A stretch of DNA of 64,000 bases from assembly GCA_963777725.1 (NCBI GenBank), contig CAVZRR010000020.1, forward strand, positions 372,001-436,000, given 5' to 3'. The notes beneath the pieces are model-generated. The model was not told the DNA's origin. It was given only the letters and a program-made list of their open reading frames with translations, and did no database searches. Position numbers and translations under genes: made by a program. The DNA is from RPQJ01 sp963777725. Lineage in GTDB: Bacteria; Pseudomonadota; Gammaproteobacteria; Steroidobacterales; Steroidobacteraceae. This document shows positions 33,845 to 44,446 of the stretch, piece after piece; within the stretch, counting starts at the first letter, position 1, and each line of letters begins with the position of its first letter.

Positions 33845-33924
33845 GGTGTTGCGCTCCGGCGGTGTAATGGACCCAGGCGGGATTCTCGCGATCCCGCCGC
33901 GCCTGCGATAGTAGGTGAATGCCG

Positions 33925-35193
33925 TTAGATCACCGCCGGCAAGCGGCAGCGCGGCTTGGTGAGCAGCATCTGCACGTCGCCCAGCTGGCGCTCGAGGAAA
34001 CCACCCTCGCAGTAGCACAGATAGTACTCCCAGAGCCGCACGAAGGCGTCCGGGTAGCCCAACCGCCGCACCTCGGGCAGCCGGGCGAAGAAGTTCTCGC
34101 GCCAGCGCCGCAGCGTGGTCGCGTAATGCGGGCCGATGTCCTCGAGGTGAAAGACCTTCATGTCCGTCGAGCTGCGCACGGAGTCGGTGATCGCGGTGAC
34201 CGACGGGATGAAGCTACCGGGGAAAATGAAGCGCTGGATGAAGTCGACGGACTTGAGCGCTTCCTCGTAGACCTGGTCCTGGATCGTGATCGCCTGCAAC
34301 AGCATTGCGCCGTGCGGTTCGAGCAGCTTCGAGCACTGCGCGGTGTAGGTGTCGAGGTAACGCGCGCCGACGGCCTCGATCATCTCGATCGAGACCACCT
34401 TGTCGTAGCGGCCGCGCAGGTCGCGGTAGTCGTCGAGCAGCAGCGTGACCCGGTCCGCGAGCCCGGCGGCGGCGATCTTCTCCCGGGCCCAGTCGTGCTG
34501 CTCGCGCGAGATCGTCGTGGTCGTGACGCGGCACCCGTAGCGACTGGCCGCGTGGATCGCGAAGCCGCCCCAGCCGGTGCCGATCTCGAGCAGATGATCG
34601 TCGGACCCAAGCCGGAGCTTGCGGCAGATGCGCTCGAACTTCGCGAGCTGTGCCTCGTGCAGCGTCGTCTCGTCCCGTTCGAATACGCCGCACGAGTACG
34701 CCATGGTCTCGTCGAGCATCAACGCGAACAGGTCGTTGCCGAGGTCGTAGTGCGCGGCGATGTTGCGCCGGCTGCCGTCCGGGCTGTTGCGGTTCAGCCA
34801 GTGCAGGATGCGGCGCAGCGGCGCCGTGGCGATCGCAGCGCCGCCCTCCATCGACTCCATGACTGCGCGGTTCACCAGGAAGAGCCGGATCAGCGCGGTC
34901 AAGTCGTCGGTGCGCCACAGGCCGCGGATGTACGCCTCGCCGCCGCCGACGGTGCCGCCGAACGCCGCGTCGGCGTAGGTCTGCGGGTGCAGGATCTCGA
35001 TGGTCGCGCGCAGGTTGCAGGCGGGCGTGCGCCGGCCGAACGTGAACTGCTCGCTGCCTTCCACGACCGTGAGTTCGCCCTCGCGGAACTGCGCGAGCTT
35101 GGCGAGGAACAGCTTGCGGCCGAGCTGCTGCAGCGCGCTGCCGTGGTCGGGACGCGAGGCTCCGTCGATCGTCGGCACGATGCTGGGTTTCAT
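33925..35193 (-). CDS. cfa: cyclopropane-fatty-acyl-phospholipid synthase
   Basis: This 422-residue SAM-dependent methyltransferase adds a methylene bridge to unsaturated acyl chains of membrane lipids. The SAM site is LLEIGTGWGGFAIHAA (about 197-212); other family phrases are AHYDLGNDLFALMLDETMAYSC and KVVSIEMIEAVG, and the C-terminal part has YLCYCEGGF with the conserved Cys and Glu. It is the last gene of an eight-gene operon and overlaps DUF1365 by ATGA. It makes membranes more resistant to oxidative or acid stress. Confidence 0.95.
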   Translation of the reverse strand: MKPSIVPTIDGASRPDHGSALQQLGRKLFLAKLAQFREGELTVVEGSEQFTFGRRTPACNLRATIEILHPQTYADAAFGGTVGGGEAYIRGLWRTDDLTALIRLFLVNRAVMESMEGGAAIATAPLRRILHWLNRNSPDGSRRNIAAHYDLGNDLFALMLDETMAYSCGVFERDETTLHEAQLAKFERICRKLRLGSDDHLLEIGTGWGGFAIHAASRYGCRVTTTTISREQHDWAREKIAAAGLADRVTLLLDDYRDLRGRYDKVVSIEMIEAVGARYLDTYTAQCSKLLEPHGAMLLQAITIQDQVYEEALKSVDFIQRFIFPGSFIPSVTAITDSVRSSTDMKVFHLEDIGPHYATTLRRWRENFFARLPEVRRLGYPDAFVRLWEYYLCYCEGGFLERQLGDVQMLLTKPRCRLPAVI

Positions 35194-35990
35194 GGGGCGA
35201 GTTTCTCGATGCGACCTTCGCGCAGCCGGTGGCCGGCGCCGGTCTGGTCAGGGTGGGTGTGGAAGGGCACGCGCTTCAGCCAGAGCCGCAGCGCCTGCCA
35301 GTAGATCGCGGCGGAGACCTTCAGCGTCATCAGCGGATAGCGGACGAGCGCGCCGGCGAGCGATCGGGCGCCGAGCGGCCGCCGTTCGAGCGTCATCGTC
35401 GCGTCGAACACGTGCTCGCCGTCGCGCCAGTTCTCCATGTGCACGAGCAGACGGCTCCCGGGCGGGCTGAAGCGCCAGTCGTAGTTCATGTCCATCGGCA
35501 GGAACGGCGAGACGTGGAAGTCCTTGCCAAAGCGGAAGCGCATCTTCGCAGGCGAGCCTTCGTTGGTGCCGGACGGCAGCACGTAGCAGTGCCGCTCGCC
35601 CCAGGGCGTGTTGTTGATCTCCGCGACGATGGTCTCGACCCCGCGGTCCGCCGCATCGAAGCAGTAGTAGAAGCTCACCGGATTGAAGCCGTAGCCGAGG
35701 TAACGCGGCTGCGTCAGCAGCCGGATCGCGCCGGACGGCCGCCGTCCGGTGCGACTCTCGACGAGTTCACGGATCGACGCGTCGAGGCTCGAGGTCGGGT
35801 CGCCGTAGTGATCCTCGCGATGCCAACGCACCATCGCCGTGCGCCGCGCGGACCAGAACCAGCGCCCGTCCAGCGCTTGTGGAAGTTCCGCGAGATCGAG
35901 GTACAGCAGGCAGAGCCGGTACCGGAACGTGTGCGGTACCGGCGCGCTGCGGCGATGCCTAACCCACCCTTCGTAGAGGCAGCTGTGCAC
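35190..35990 (-). CDS. DUF1365 protein
   Basis: This 266-residue DUF1365 protein starts at a GTG (V-H-S-C-L-Y-E-G-W-V). Conserved phrases are VPHTFRYRLCLLYLDL, RYLGYGFNPVSFYYCFD and FHVSPFLPMDMNYDWRF. No biochemical function is proven, but it nearly always accompanies the FAD oxidoreductase and Cfa and probably acts in the same lipid modification. It overlaps the upstream gene by 32 bp and cfa by 4 bp. Confidence 0.9.
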   Translation of the reverse strand: MHSCLYEGWVRHRRSAPVPHTFRYRLCLLYLDLAELPQALDGRWFWSARRTAMVRWHREDHYGDPTSSLDASIRELVESRTGRRPSGAIRLLTQPRYLGYGFNPVSFYYCFDAADRGVETIVAEINNTPWGERHCYVLPSGTNEGSPAKMRFRFGKDFHVSPFLPMDMNYDWRFSPPGSRLLVHMENWRDGEHVFDATMTLERRPLGARSLAGALVRYPLMTLKVSAAIYWQALRLWLKRVPFHTHPDQTGAGHRLREGRIEKLAP

Positions 35991-37232
35991 GCCCGAGATC
36001 CTCTTTGAAATGCGCGAGCGCGGCCTGCGCGCTCACGACGCCATCCTCGTGGAACCCGCTGCGCCAGTATGCGCCGCAGAAATAGCTGCGGGCGGCGCCG
36101 TTCAACTCCCGGTGCCGCTGTTGCGCGGCGACCGCCCGCGGCGAGTAGACGGGATGGTCGTAGCTGAACGTGCGCAGCACCTGCCGCTCGTCGATCGCAG
36201 CCCGATTGTTCAGCGTGACCAGGAACCGCACCGGCGCCTCGAGCGCCTGCAGGACGTTCATGTCGTAGGTGACGGCCACCGGTTCCTGCGGATCCGCGAG
36301 CAGGTGGTAGTTCCAGGCGGCACGAGCGAGCGTCCGCCGCGGCAGCAGCCGCTGGTCGGTGTGCAGGATGACCTCGTTCGACGCGTACGGGAACGCGCGC
36401 AGCACTTCCGCTTCTGCGACCGTCGGGGCCTCGAGCAGACGCAGCGCCTGGTCGGAATGGCAGGCGAGGAAGACGTGATCGTAGCCCTCGACGTCACCGC
36501 GCCGGGTGCGGATGCGCACCCCTTCGGGCAGCCGCCGGATCGAATCCACCGGTGTCGCGAGCCGCAGGTCGATGCGCGCGGCCGCGAGCAGAGCGCGCAC
36601 GTACTCGCGCGAGCCGCCTCGCACCGTCTGCCAGACCGGGCGCTGGTCGACCGACAGGAAGCCGTGGCGATCGAAGAAATCGACGAAAAAACGGGCCGGG
36701 AAGCCGAGCATCGTCGACGTTTCGGCGGACCAGATCGCGCGACCCATCGGCACGACGTAGTGCTCGACGAATTGCCGCGAATAGCCGCCGCGGTCGAGGT
36801 ACTCGCCGAGCGTCAGCGAGTCGTCGAGCGTGGCGAGCAAGTCCCGCGAGCGCGCGTTGAAGCGCAGGATGTCCGCGATCATGCGCAGGAACGACGGTCG
36901 CACGAGGTTGCGGCGCTGCGCGAACAGCGAGTTCAACGAGGTGCCGTTGTACTCGAGCCCGCTGCGCTCGCAGCGCAGGCTGAAGCTCATGTCGGACGGC
37001 TGCCAGGCGACGCCCAGTTCCGTGAGCATCGCGATGAAGTTCGGGTACGTCCAGTCGTTGAAGACGATGAACCCGGTGTCCACGGCCCAGGTCCGGCCGC
37101 CGTGCTCGACGTCCACCGTGGCCGTGTGGCCGCCGGGATAGTCGGCGGCCTCGTAGAGCGTCACGTCGTGCTCGCTGGACAGCCGCCAAGCCGCGTACAG
37201 GCCGGCTACGCCGGCTCCCACCACCGCGATTC

Positions 37233-37236
<4 letters not shown>
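35959..37236 (-). CDS. FAD-dependent amine-oxidase-like protein (COG2907)
   Basis: This 425-residue flavoprotein has an N-terminal FAD motif VVGAGVAGLYAAWRL (about 5-19) and the family phrases GGHTATVDV, VDTGFIVFNDWTYPNF and FACHSDQALRLL-type segments. Such proteins occur with DUF1365 and cfa in stress-induced lipid operons, for example the singlet-oxygen regulon of Rhodobacter. It may oxidise a lipid or amine; the substrate is unknown. It overlaps the desaturase stop by ATGA (37233-37236). Confidence 0.88.
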
Positions 37237-38180
<944 letters not shown>

Positions 38181-38194
38181 TTCTGGGCGCACCC

Positions 38195-38777
38195 TCAGTT
38201 GGACGCGGTCATTTCGGCCGCTTCCGGGCCGCCGAGCAGCCGGATGCGCAGGTCGCTCACGACGCTGCGCGGATCGAGCCAGATCGACAGGAACGCCGGC
38301 CCGAAGGCCGGATCGTCCACCTGGCCGAATCGGCCGCGCTGGTCGTAGAAGCGCGTGGGACCGCCGGGCAGCACGACCGTCGTGACATTCTGGCCGGGTA
38401 CCACGTCCGTCCAGAAGTCGCGCAGCTCGTGTGAGCCAGCGGTCGCGCTGGGCTGGATCGCCCTGGCCGAGCTTGCGCCAGGCCGTCGCGGTGACTTCGA
38501 GCAACTGGTCGCGCGTAAACGATCGCCGGTACCAGAGGCTGAGGGCGACGGTTTCACCGGCAGTGAAACCCGCGTGGCGACCGCTCGACGTCCAGAGGCT
38601 CGCGTCGTAGATCGGCAAGCCCAACCAGCGTAGCTCGCCCGCGCCAACCATCCGCAAAGAGTATTGGTTGTCGACGACCGGGTCCGGCAGCGTCGACGCG
38701 GACACCACGCTGCCCGCAAGCAGCCACAGGCCGAGCAGGAACGGGAGGAAGTGACGAGGGACGGTCCGAGCGCGCAT
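38195..38777 (-). pseudogene. chalcone-isomerase-like exported protein, frameshifted
   Basis: The first frame encodes a signal peptide (cleavage near VVSA-ST, about residue 27) and the start of a chalcone-isomerase-like domain (VGAGELRWLGLPIYDASLW, then WYRRSFTRDQLLEV). Near 38428-38440 one surplus base breaks the frame. The rest (FWTDVVPGQNVTTVVLPGG through DPRSVVSDLRIRLLG) continues in the next frame to a TGA at 38195. Joined, the two halves give about 194 residues, normal for the family. Proteins of this kind sit in photolyase/cfa operons; their role is not known. The frameshift may be an assembly error. Confidence 0.8.
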
Positions 38778-38810
38778 GCGGCCGCTTTCGCCGGCGGCCG
38801 GGGGCTGGAT

Positions 38811-40271
38811 TCAGCCGGGCCGGACGGGCTCCCTGACCCGGGCATAGCCGTCGAGCGCCGCCTGGCGGCTGTCCCGAAAATCAACGATCGGACCGGGGTA
38901 GGTCCGGCCCAGTTCGACGCCAGCGGCGGCCAGCACTGCAGCCGGCGCCTCCCATGGGCGATGGATATAGGGATCCGGAAGCATCCGCAGCTCTGGCACC
39001 CAGCGGCGCACATAGGCGCGGTCCGGGTCGTAACGCTCGGTCTGCAGCATCGGGTTGAAAATGCGGAAGTAGGGCGCCGCATCGGCACCGCAGCCCGCGG
39101 TCCACTGCCAGCCGAGCGTGTTGTTCGGCAGGTCGGCGTCGACAAGGGTGTCCCAGAACCAGCGGGCGCCCTCGAGCCAGTGCTGGCGGAGGTTCTTCGT
39201 GAGCAACGACGCCACGATCATGCGCACCCGGTTGTGCATCCAGCCCGTCGTCCACAGCTCGCGCATGCCGGCGTCGACGATCGGGTAACCGGTGCGTCCG
39301 CGCTGCCAAGCTTCCAGCCAGACTGCGTTTGGCTGCCACGGGAAGCTCTCGAAGCGTGCGTCCAGCGGTGCGGTGGCGGTGTGCGGATAGTGATGCAGCA
39401 GGTGGTGCGCAAACTCCCGCCAGCCCAGCTGGCGGACGAACCCTTCCGTCGCGCCCTGTGCGCCCGGCCGCTCGACTAGCGCGTTGCGGAGCGCCGCGAC
39501 GCACTGGCGCGGGCCGATCTCACCGAAGTGCAGGTGCGGCGAGAGGCGCGAGGTGTCGGCGTGGTCCGGGCGATTGCGGCCTTCGGGATAACCGGCAACC
39601 GCGCCGGCCGCGAACGCGTCGATGCGATCGAGCGCTGCGTCTTCGCCCGGAGTCCAGGCGGCCTGCAGGCCGGAATCCCAGCCGATGCTCGGCAGCAGGT
39701 GCAGTTCGTCCAGTGCCTGGCTGGACGGTGCAGTCGCCGGCGCAGGAATCGAGGCGGGCGGCGGCAACGGGTGTGGCAGTGCGTCGAGGCGGGCTGCGCA
39801 GCTGCGCCAGAACGGGGTGAACACCCGGTAGGGTTCGCCCGCGCCTGTGCGCACTTCCCAGGGCTCGTGCAGCAGCGCCGCATTGAAGCTCTCGCATTCG
39901 AAACCGGACTCGTTGAGCGCCGCCTTGATACCTGTATCCCGCGTGACCAGTCCCGGGTCGTAGATCCGGTTCCAGTAAACCTGCCGCGCACCCGTTTCGC
40001 GGGCGACTGCGAGCAGCACCTGCAGCGTATTGCCCGAGCGCAGCACCAGCGCGCCGCCGCGCGCGCGCAGCGAGGCGTCGAGCCGAGCCAGGCTGTGGTG
40101 CAGCCACCAGCGGCTGGCGCCACCATGGCGCCATTCGCCTTCCTCGTCCGGTGCGTGGACGTAGAGCGCAACGACGTGCTGCGCACGCTCGCAGGCCGCG
40201 GCCAGCGCCGGATTGTCGGTGAGCCGCAGGTCACGGCGGAACCAGACGATGGCGGTGCTCGAGTCGTTCAT
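38811..40271 (-). CDS. phrB: class I CPD photolyase
   Basis: This 486-residue deoxyribodipyrimidine photolyase repairs UV-made cyclobutane dimers using blue light. The N-terminal antenna domain starts VWFRRDLRLTDNPAL. The C-terminal FAD domain has RLSPHLHFGEIGP, the active-site stretch NNTLGWQWTAGCGADAAPYF, and the FNP segment. It has full length and intact motifs. It lies 7 nt downstream of a second photolyase gene in the same operon. Confidence 0.95.
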   Translation of the reverse strand: MNDSSTAIVWFRRDLRLTDNPALAAACERAQHVVALYVHAPDEEGEWRHGGASRWWLHHSLARLDASLRARGGALVLRSGNTLQVLLAVARETGARQVYWNRIYDPGLVTRDTGIKAALNESGFECESFNAALLHEPWEVRTGAGEPYRVFTPFWRSCAARLDALPHPLPPPASIPAPATAPSSQALDELHLLPSIGWDSGLQAAWTPGEDAALDRIDAFAAGAVAGYPEGRNRPDHADTSRLSPHLHFGEIGPRQCVAALRNALVERPGAQGATEGFVRQLGWREFAHHLLHHYPHTATAPLDARFESFPWQPNAVWLEAWQRGRTGYPIVDAGMRELWTTGWMHNRVRMIVASLLTKNLRQHWLEGARWFWDTLVDADLPNNTLGWQWTAGCGADAAPYFRIFNPMLQTERYDPDRAYVRRWVPELRMLPDPYIHRPWEAPAAVLAAAGVELGRTYPGPIVDFRDSRQAALDGYARVREPVRPG

Positions 40272-40278
40272 CGCGGCA

Positions 40279-41811
40279 TCACGACCGATCCAGCGTTTGA
40301 CGCAGTTCCACTACGCGCGCGGCGATTCCGGCGCGGTCGGCGGCCGAGAGCCGATCGAGGTTGCGCACCTGCAGCGCGAGTCGAGGATGGCGCTCGAAGC
40401 GCGCGCGGTGGCGGGCCAGGAAGTCCCAGTACAGCGTCGTGAACGGGCAGGCGTCCACACCCTGCGCCTGCTCCGGCCGGTAGCGGCAGCTGGCGCAGTA
40501 GTTGCTCATCCGCGCGATGTACTTGCCCGTCGCAGCATAGGGCTTCGACGCGAGCAGGCCGCCGTCCGCGAACTGCGACATCCCGAACGTATTCGGCAGC
40601 TCGACCCACTCGATCGCGTCGACGTAAACGGCCAGGTACCACTCATGAACCTCACGGGGGCGGACGCCCCAGAGCAGAGCGAACAATCCGGTGACCATCA
40701 GGCGCTGGATATGGTGCGCATAGCCAAGGGACAGAGTCTGCCCAATCGTTTCGCGCAGGCAGGCCAGGTCGGTTTCGCCGGTCCAGTAAAAAGCGGGCAG
40801 AGGTTGCTCGGCGCCGAGCGCATTGCGCTCGAGGTAACCGGGCATCTCGCGCCAGTAGATGCCGCGCACGAACTCACGCCAGCCGAGAATCTGTCGGATG
40901 AAACCTTCGACCGAGCCGATCTCCGCGCGGCCCTCGCGATAGGCTCGCTCCGCCGCCGCGCAGACTTCCTGCGGCGTCAGCAGCTTAAGGTTGAGCGCGG
41001 CGGACAGGCGCGAATGGTAGAGCCAAGGCTCGCCTTGCCAGAGTGCGTCCTGCCAGTGCCCGAACTGCGGCAGGCGCTGCGCGATGAAATCCTCGAGCGC
41101 GGCGAGCGCCTCGGTGCGAGTGACTGGCCAATCGAACCGGTCGAGCTGACCCACGTGGCTGGGAAACCGCTGCTCGACCCGGGCCAGCACGGCTTGAGTC
41201 GTCGGGTCCGGCGGAAACGTGATCGGTGCAGGCAACCAGCCTGGGCCCGCCGCACCGAAGGCGCCGCGATTCTCCGCGTCGAAGTTCCAGCGTCCGCCGG
41301 CCGGCTGGTCGCCATCCATCAGCAGTCCGGTGCGGCGACGCATCCAGCGGTAGAAGTGCTCGAGTCGCAGCTCGCGACGGCCGTGTGCCCACGATGCAAA
41401 TTCGGCGGGCGTGACGAAGAAGTGCGCGTCGGGGCGGGTCTCGCAGTCAATCCCGGTTGCAGCCGCAGCGGAGGCGATCGCCAGCACCACGCGGTGCTCC
41501 CCCGGCTGCACGAGTACCACGCGCGCCGGCCGCAGTCGTTCCAGGTCGGCCTGCAGTGCTTCGTGCAGAGAGGGTTCCGCGTGCGCACCGAGTTCGCGAT
41601 ACTCGACCGGGAATCCCCGCGCGCGAAGCTCGTCGCGGAAGTGTCGCATCGCCGACAGGAACAGCGCGGTGCGCGCCTTGTGCGAGGGGACGTGCTCGCT
41701 CTCGGCCGCGACTTCGGCCATCCAGACGCGATCGAGCCGGGCGTCGAACTCGTCGAACGCCCGGCTCGCGTGGTCGAGCTGGTCGCCGAGGACGACGACC
41801 AGGTGGCGCAC
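40279..41811 (-). CDS. FeS-type bacterial (6-4) photolyase/cryptochrome
   Basis: This 510-residue member of the FeS-BCP/CryPro branch starts VRHLVVVLGDQLDHAS from a GTG. Four Cys fit the family's 4Fe-4S cluster: one in TDLACLRETIG and three in YCASCRYRPEQAQGVDACPF. Characterised relatives repair (6-4) photoproducts. The FAD domain has PLPAFYWTGE and FGMSQFADGG motifs. It begins 11 nt after the htpX stop, so co-transcription with the heat-shock protease is likely. Confidence 0.92.
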   Translation of the reverse strand: MRHLVVVLGDQLDHASRAFDEFDARLDRVWMAEVAAESEHVPSHKARTALFLSAMRHFRDELRARGFPVEYRELGAHAEPSLHEALQADLERLRPARVVLVQPGEHRVVLAIASAAAATGIDCETRPDAHFFVTPAEFASWAHGRRELRLEHFYRWMRRRTGLLMDGDQPAGGRWNFDAENRGAFGAAGPGWLPAPITFPPDPTTQAVLARVEQRFPSHVGQLDRFDWPVTRTEALAALEDFIAQRLPQFGHWQDALWQGEPWLYHSRLSAALNLKLLTPQEVCAAAERAYREGRAEIGSVEGFIRQILGWREFVRGIYWREMPGYLERNALGAEQPLPAFYWTGETDLACLRETIGQTLSLGYAHHIQRLMVTGLFALLWGVRPREVHEWYLAVYVDAIEWVELPNTFGMSQFADGGLLASKPYAATGKYIARMSNYCASCRYRPEQAQGVDACPFTTLYWDFLARHRARFERHPRLALQVRNLDRLSAADRAGIAARVVELRQTLDRS

Positions 41812-41822
41812 CTGTGCTGCGG

Positions 41823-42707
41823 TCAGGAGACGCTCGCCTTGAGCGCCGCGATGCGCTCCTCGAGCGGCGGGTGCGTCATGAACAGCTTCTTCAGGCCGGA
41901 GGCCTTGCCGCCCGAGATGCCGAAGGCCGCCATCTTGTCCGGCAACGGCCCGGGCTGGCGCTGCATCAGGCGCTGCAGCGCGCCGATCATGTGCTCGCGC
42001 CCGGCGAGGCGGGCGCCACCCGAGTCGGCGCGGAACTCGCGCTGCCGCGAGAAGTGCATGACGATGATCGTCGCGAGCAGGCCGAACACGATCTCGGCGA
42101 CGATGGTCGTGATCCAGAACGCCGGGCCGTGGCCTTCCTCGTTCTTGAACACGACGCGGTCCACCGTGTGGCCGACCACGCGCGCCAGGAAGATCACGAA
42201 CGTGTTGACCACGCCCTGGATCAGCGTCAGCGTGACCATGTCGCCGTTCGCGACGTGGCTCACCTCGTGCGCCAGCACCGCCTCGGCTTCCTTCTGCGAC
42301 ATGCTCGCGAGCAGGCCGGTACTGACCGCCACCAGTGCCGCGTCACGCCGCGCGCCGGTCGCAAACGCGTTTGGCTCGGGCGAGTCGAAGACGCCGACTT
42401 CCGGCATGCCGATGCCGGCGAGTTGCGCCTGCTGGCGCACGGTGTTGACGAGCCAGCTCTCGGCCGAGTTCGACGGCTGGGTGATGACCCGCACGCCCAT
42501 CGCGCGCTTCGCGGTCCATTTCGACATCGCGAGCGAGATGAACGAACCGGTGAAGCCGACCACGGCGGCAAAGACCAGCAACGCGCCGAGATTCAGGTCG
42601 ACACCGCGCTCGTCGAGAATGCCCTCGAAGCCGATCAGCCTGAGGATGATGCCCAGCAGGACGATGACCGCCAGGTTGGTGGCGAGGAACAGGAAGATGC
42701 GTTTCAT
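41823..42707 (-). CDS. htpX: HtpX zinc metalloprotease
   Basis: This 294-residue inner-membrane M48 protease takes part in quality control of membrane proteins. Two N-terminal helices (about 5-22 and 35-55) precede the zinc motif HEVSHVANGD (about 143-152), with the third ligand in an FRADSGGARLAG segment; two further helices lie between. Length matches E. coli HtpX. A near-consensus sigma-32 promoter lies 41 nt upstream of the ATG, and htpX appears to head the photolyase/lipid operon. Confidence 0.95.
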   Translation of the reverse strand: MKRIFLFLATNLAVIVLLGIILRLIGFEGILDERGVDLNLGALLVFAAVVGFTGSFISLAMSKWTAKRAMGVRVITQPSNSAESWLVNTVRQQAQLAGIGMPEVGVFDSPEPNAFATGARRDAALVAVSTGLLASMSQKEAEAVLAHEVSHVANGDMVTLTLIQGVVNTFVIFLARVVGHTVDRVVFKNEEGHGPAFWITTIVAEIVFGLLATIIVMHFSRQREFRADSGGARLAGREHMIGALQRLMQRQPGPLPDKMAAFGISGGKASGLKKLFMTHPPLEERIAALKASVS

Positions 42708-42747
42708 CGAGTCGAGTCTCCAGCGATGTGACGTGCAAGGTCCGGTC

Positions 42748-42775
42748 AGATGGGGATCATCGGACCCCTTTCAAG
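42748..42775 (-). promoter_or_regulatory. sigma-32 heat-shock promoter of htpX
   Basis: The minus strand reads CTTGAAA (42775-42769), a 13-bp spacer, then CCCCATCT (42755-42748). This equals the E. coli sigma-32 consensus CTTGAAA-N11-16-CCCCATNT at every defined base. It lies 41 nt before the htpX ATG. The rest of the 262-bp gap to the CHAD gene shows no other clear element. Confidence 0.85.
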
Positions 42776-42969
42776 GCCGGCCAGTCCTGCAGCGCTCGGG
42801 GGGCGGTCCCGGCCGAGCGAACAGCATACTGGACCGAGTCTGAATCCGGAACGACCGCTCAGACCGGGCGGCGGATCGGAAGGTTCAACGCTGTACAGCC
42901 TGTCGTTCGGCTTTGCGGCGGCCGCTGCGGTGACATCGGTCACCGGTGCCGTGCTATAGACCATCAGTG

Positions 42970-43899
42970 ATGGCGAGAAAAGCATCGCTGCCCCGGCCGA
43001 TCCCGGCCGCTCCGGGGGCCGGCAGCACCCGCATCGAAGCCGCAGTCCGCGAGCAGCAGCGCCTGCTGGCCGCCGCCGCCGCGTCGCTCGATGCGGCCGG
43101 CGTCGAAGACATCCACCAGGCACGCGTGGCGGCGCGCCGGCTGCGCTCGCTGCTGAAGACGTTCCGGCCCTTGCTCGAGCCACGCCGGGCGCGTCTCTAC
43201 CGGGTGGACCTGCGCAGCTTCGGTCGGGCGCTGGCGGCCGTGCGCGAGGCCGACGTCCGGCGCGACATGCTGGTCGCCATGGTGCGCCGGAATGCGGCCA
43301 TCACGGCAGCCGACCGCCGGCAGCTCAGCGTGTTGCTCGAAGACCTGTGCATCGCGGCACGCGAAGGGCTGCGCCGTCACCTGCGCGAGCCGGGGTGGAT
43401 GGCGTTACGACGAGCGCTCGATCGCCACGCGGCCAGCGGCGATGCGCTGTTCGTGTCGCGCGACGCGAGTGTGGCGCGCGTGCTGACGCTGGTGGATCGC
43501 GCCTGGCGGCGGCCGGCCGGACTGATGCGTGACGAGCCGGAAAGCGTCGCCGAATTGCACGAGTTGCGGCTGGCGCTGAAGCATTGCCGCTATGCGCTCG
43601 AGCCGGTAGCGGACCTCGAGTCGCGTGCCGCAGCGCGGCTGATGCGGCGGCTGCGTGCCGCGCAGGACCGCATCGGCGAGCACCGGGACACGCTGCTGGC
43701 CGACCACTGGGCGCGGCTCAACGAGCGTTCGCTCGGCCGGACGTTGACGGCGCAACTCGTGGGGGATCTCGCTCGCCAGGAACGCGTCCTGCGGCGGCAG
43801 GCCGTGAGCCGCAGCCGGAAGGTCCTGCCTGCGTGGCGGGAATGGCGGGATGCGACGCGCCGCCTCAGGCGGGAAGCGAAGAGAGATCGAGCTGGATGA
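42970..43899 (+). CDS. CHAD-domain protein
   Basis: This 309-residue, helical, very Arg-rich protein is made of a CHAD domain with two halves, each starting with the HQARVAARRLRS-type (about 49-60) or HELRLALKHCRYALE-type motif (conserved His and basic residues). CHAD domains bind inorganic polyphosphate in characterised cases. There is no CYTH domain here. Start at the ATG at 42970 is chosen over an in-frame site 8 codons upstream. Its 3' end overlaps the convergent GNAT gene by 35 bp. Confidence 0.87.
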   Translation: MARKASLPRPIPAAPGAGSTRIEAAVREQQRLLAAAAASLDAAGVEDIHQARVAARRLRSLLKTFRPLLEPRRARLYRVDLRSFGRALAAVREADVRRDMLVAMVRRNAAITAADRRQLSVLLEDLCIAAREGLRRHLREPGWMALRRALDRHAASGDALFVSRDASVARVLTLVDRAWRRPAGLMRDEPESVAELHELRLALKHCRYALEPVADLESRAAARLMRRLRAAQDRIGEHRDTLLADHWARLNERSLGRTLTAQLVGDLARQERVLRRQAVSRSRKVLPAWREWRDATRRLRREAKRDRAG

Positions 43900-44446
43900 C
43901 GACCTGGCCGCCGGTGTTCGGTTCGGTGCGCACCTGGAAGCCGAAGCGCCTGGCCCAGGCGTGGATGCGCTGGTTCTCGCCGAGGCTCGTGCCTTCCAGT
44001 ATGCGAATGCCACGCGCGCGGGCCGCGATCCCGAGACTGCGCATCAGCTCGGTGCCGAGCCCCCGGCCGTGCCAGGCGTCCGTCACGACGATCGCGCAAT
44101 CCGCGCGATCCGAGTCGTCGATCCGGGCATAACGGCTCACGCCGACGAGCGTCGCGCCCTGCGGCCCATCGACCAGCGCGCCGATGGCCATCCGGTCGTG
44201 ATAGTCGATCGCGAGCAGCCGCTCGGCGTCCGCGCGGTTCACTTCGCGCATCGAATACTGCAGTCGCAGGTAGAGCGTCTGCTCGGACAGCCCCGAGACG
44301 AAGCTGATTTCGCGGTCGAGGTCGTCAGGGCGCAGCGGACGCAGGTGGACGATCGTGCCGTCCGCGGCTTGCCACTCCCGCTCGAGGTCAGCGGGGTAGC
44401 CCGGAGGGGCCGCGGCGGCTGGTGGCCGGTCGGGAACGTCGTTCAC
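43865..44446 (-). CDS. GNAT-family acetyltransferase
   Basis: This 193-residue acetyltransferase resembles the catalytic domain of protein acetyltransferases such as Pat. The acetyl-CoA loop is DAWHGRGLGTELMRSL (about 123-138), followed by RGIRILEGTSLGENQRIHAW. The N-terminal 25 residues are Pro/Ala-rich. It starts at a GTG overlapping the stop of the acidic-protein gene (GTGA, 44443-44446). The substrate could be a protein lysine or a small amine. Confidence 0.87.
   Translation of the reverse strand: MNDVPDRPPAAAAPPGYPADLEREWQAADGTIVHLRPLRPDDLDREISFVSGLSEQTLYLRLQYSMREVNRADAERLLAIDYHDRMAIGALVDGPQGATLVGVSRYARIDDSDRADCAIVVTDAWHGRGLGTELMRSLGIAARARGIRILEGTSLGENQRIHAWARRFGFQVRTEPNTGGQVVIQLDLSSLPA

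Noticed and set aside
33876..33898. Hairpin GGCGGGAT-N7-ATCCCGCC as cfa terminator
   Set aside because: It lies downstream of cfa by about 26 bp but has no T-tract; kept only as a note under the cyclic-nucleotide-binding gene.
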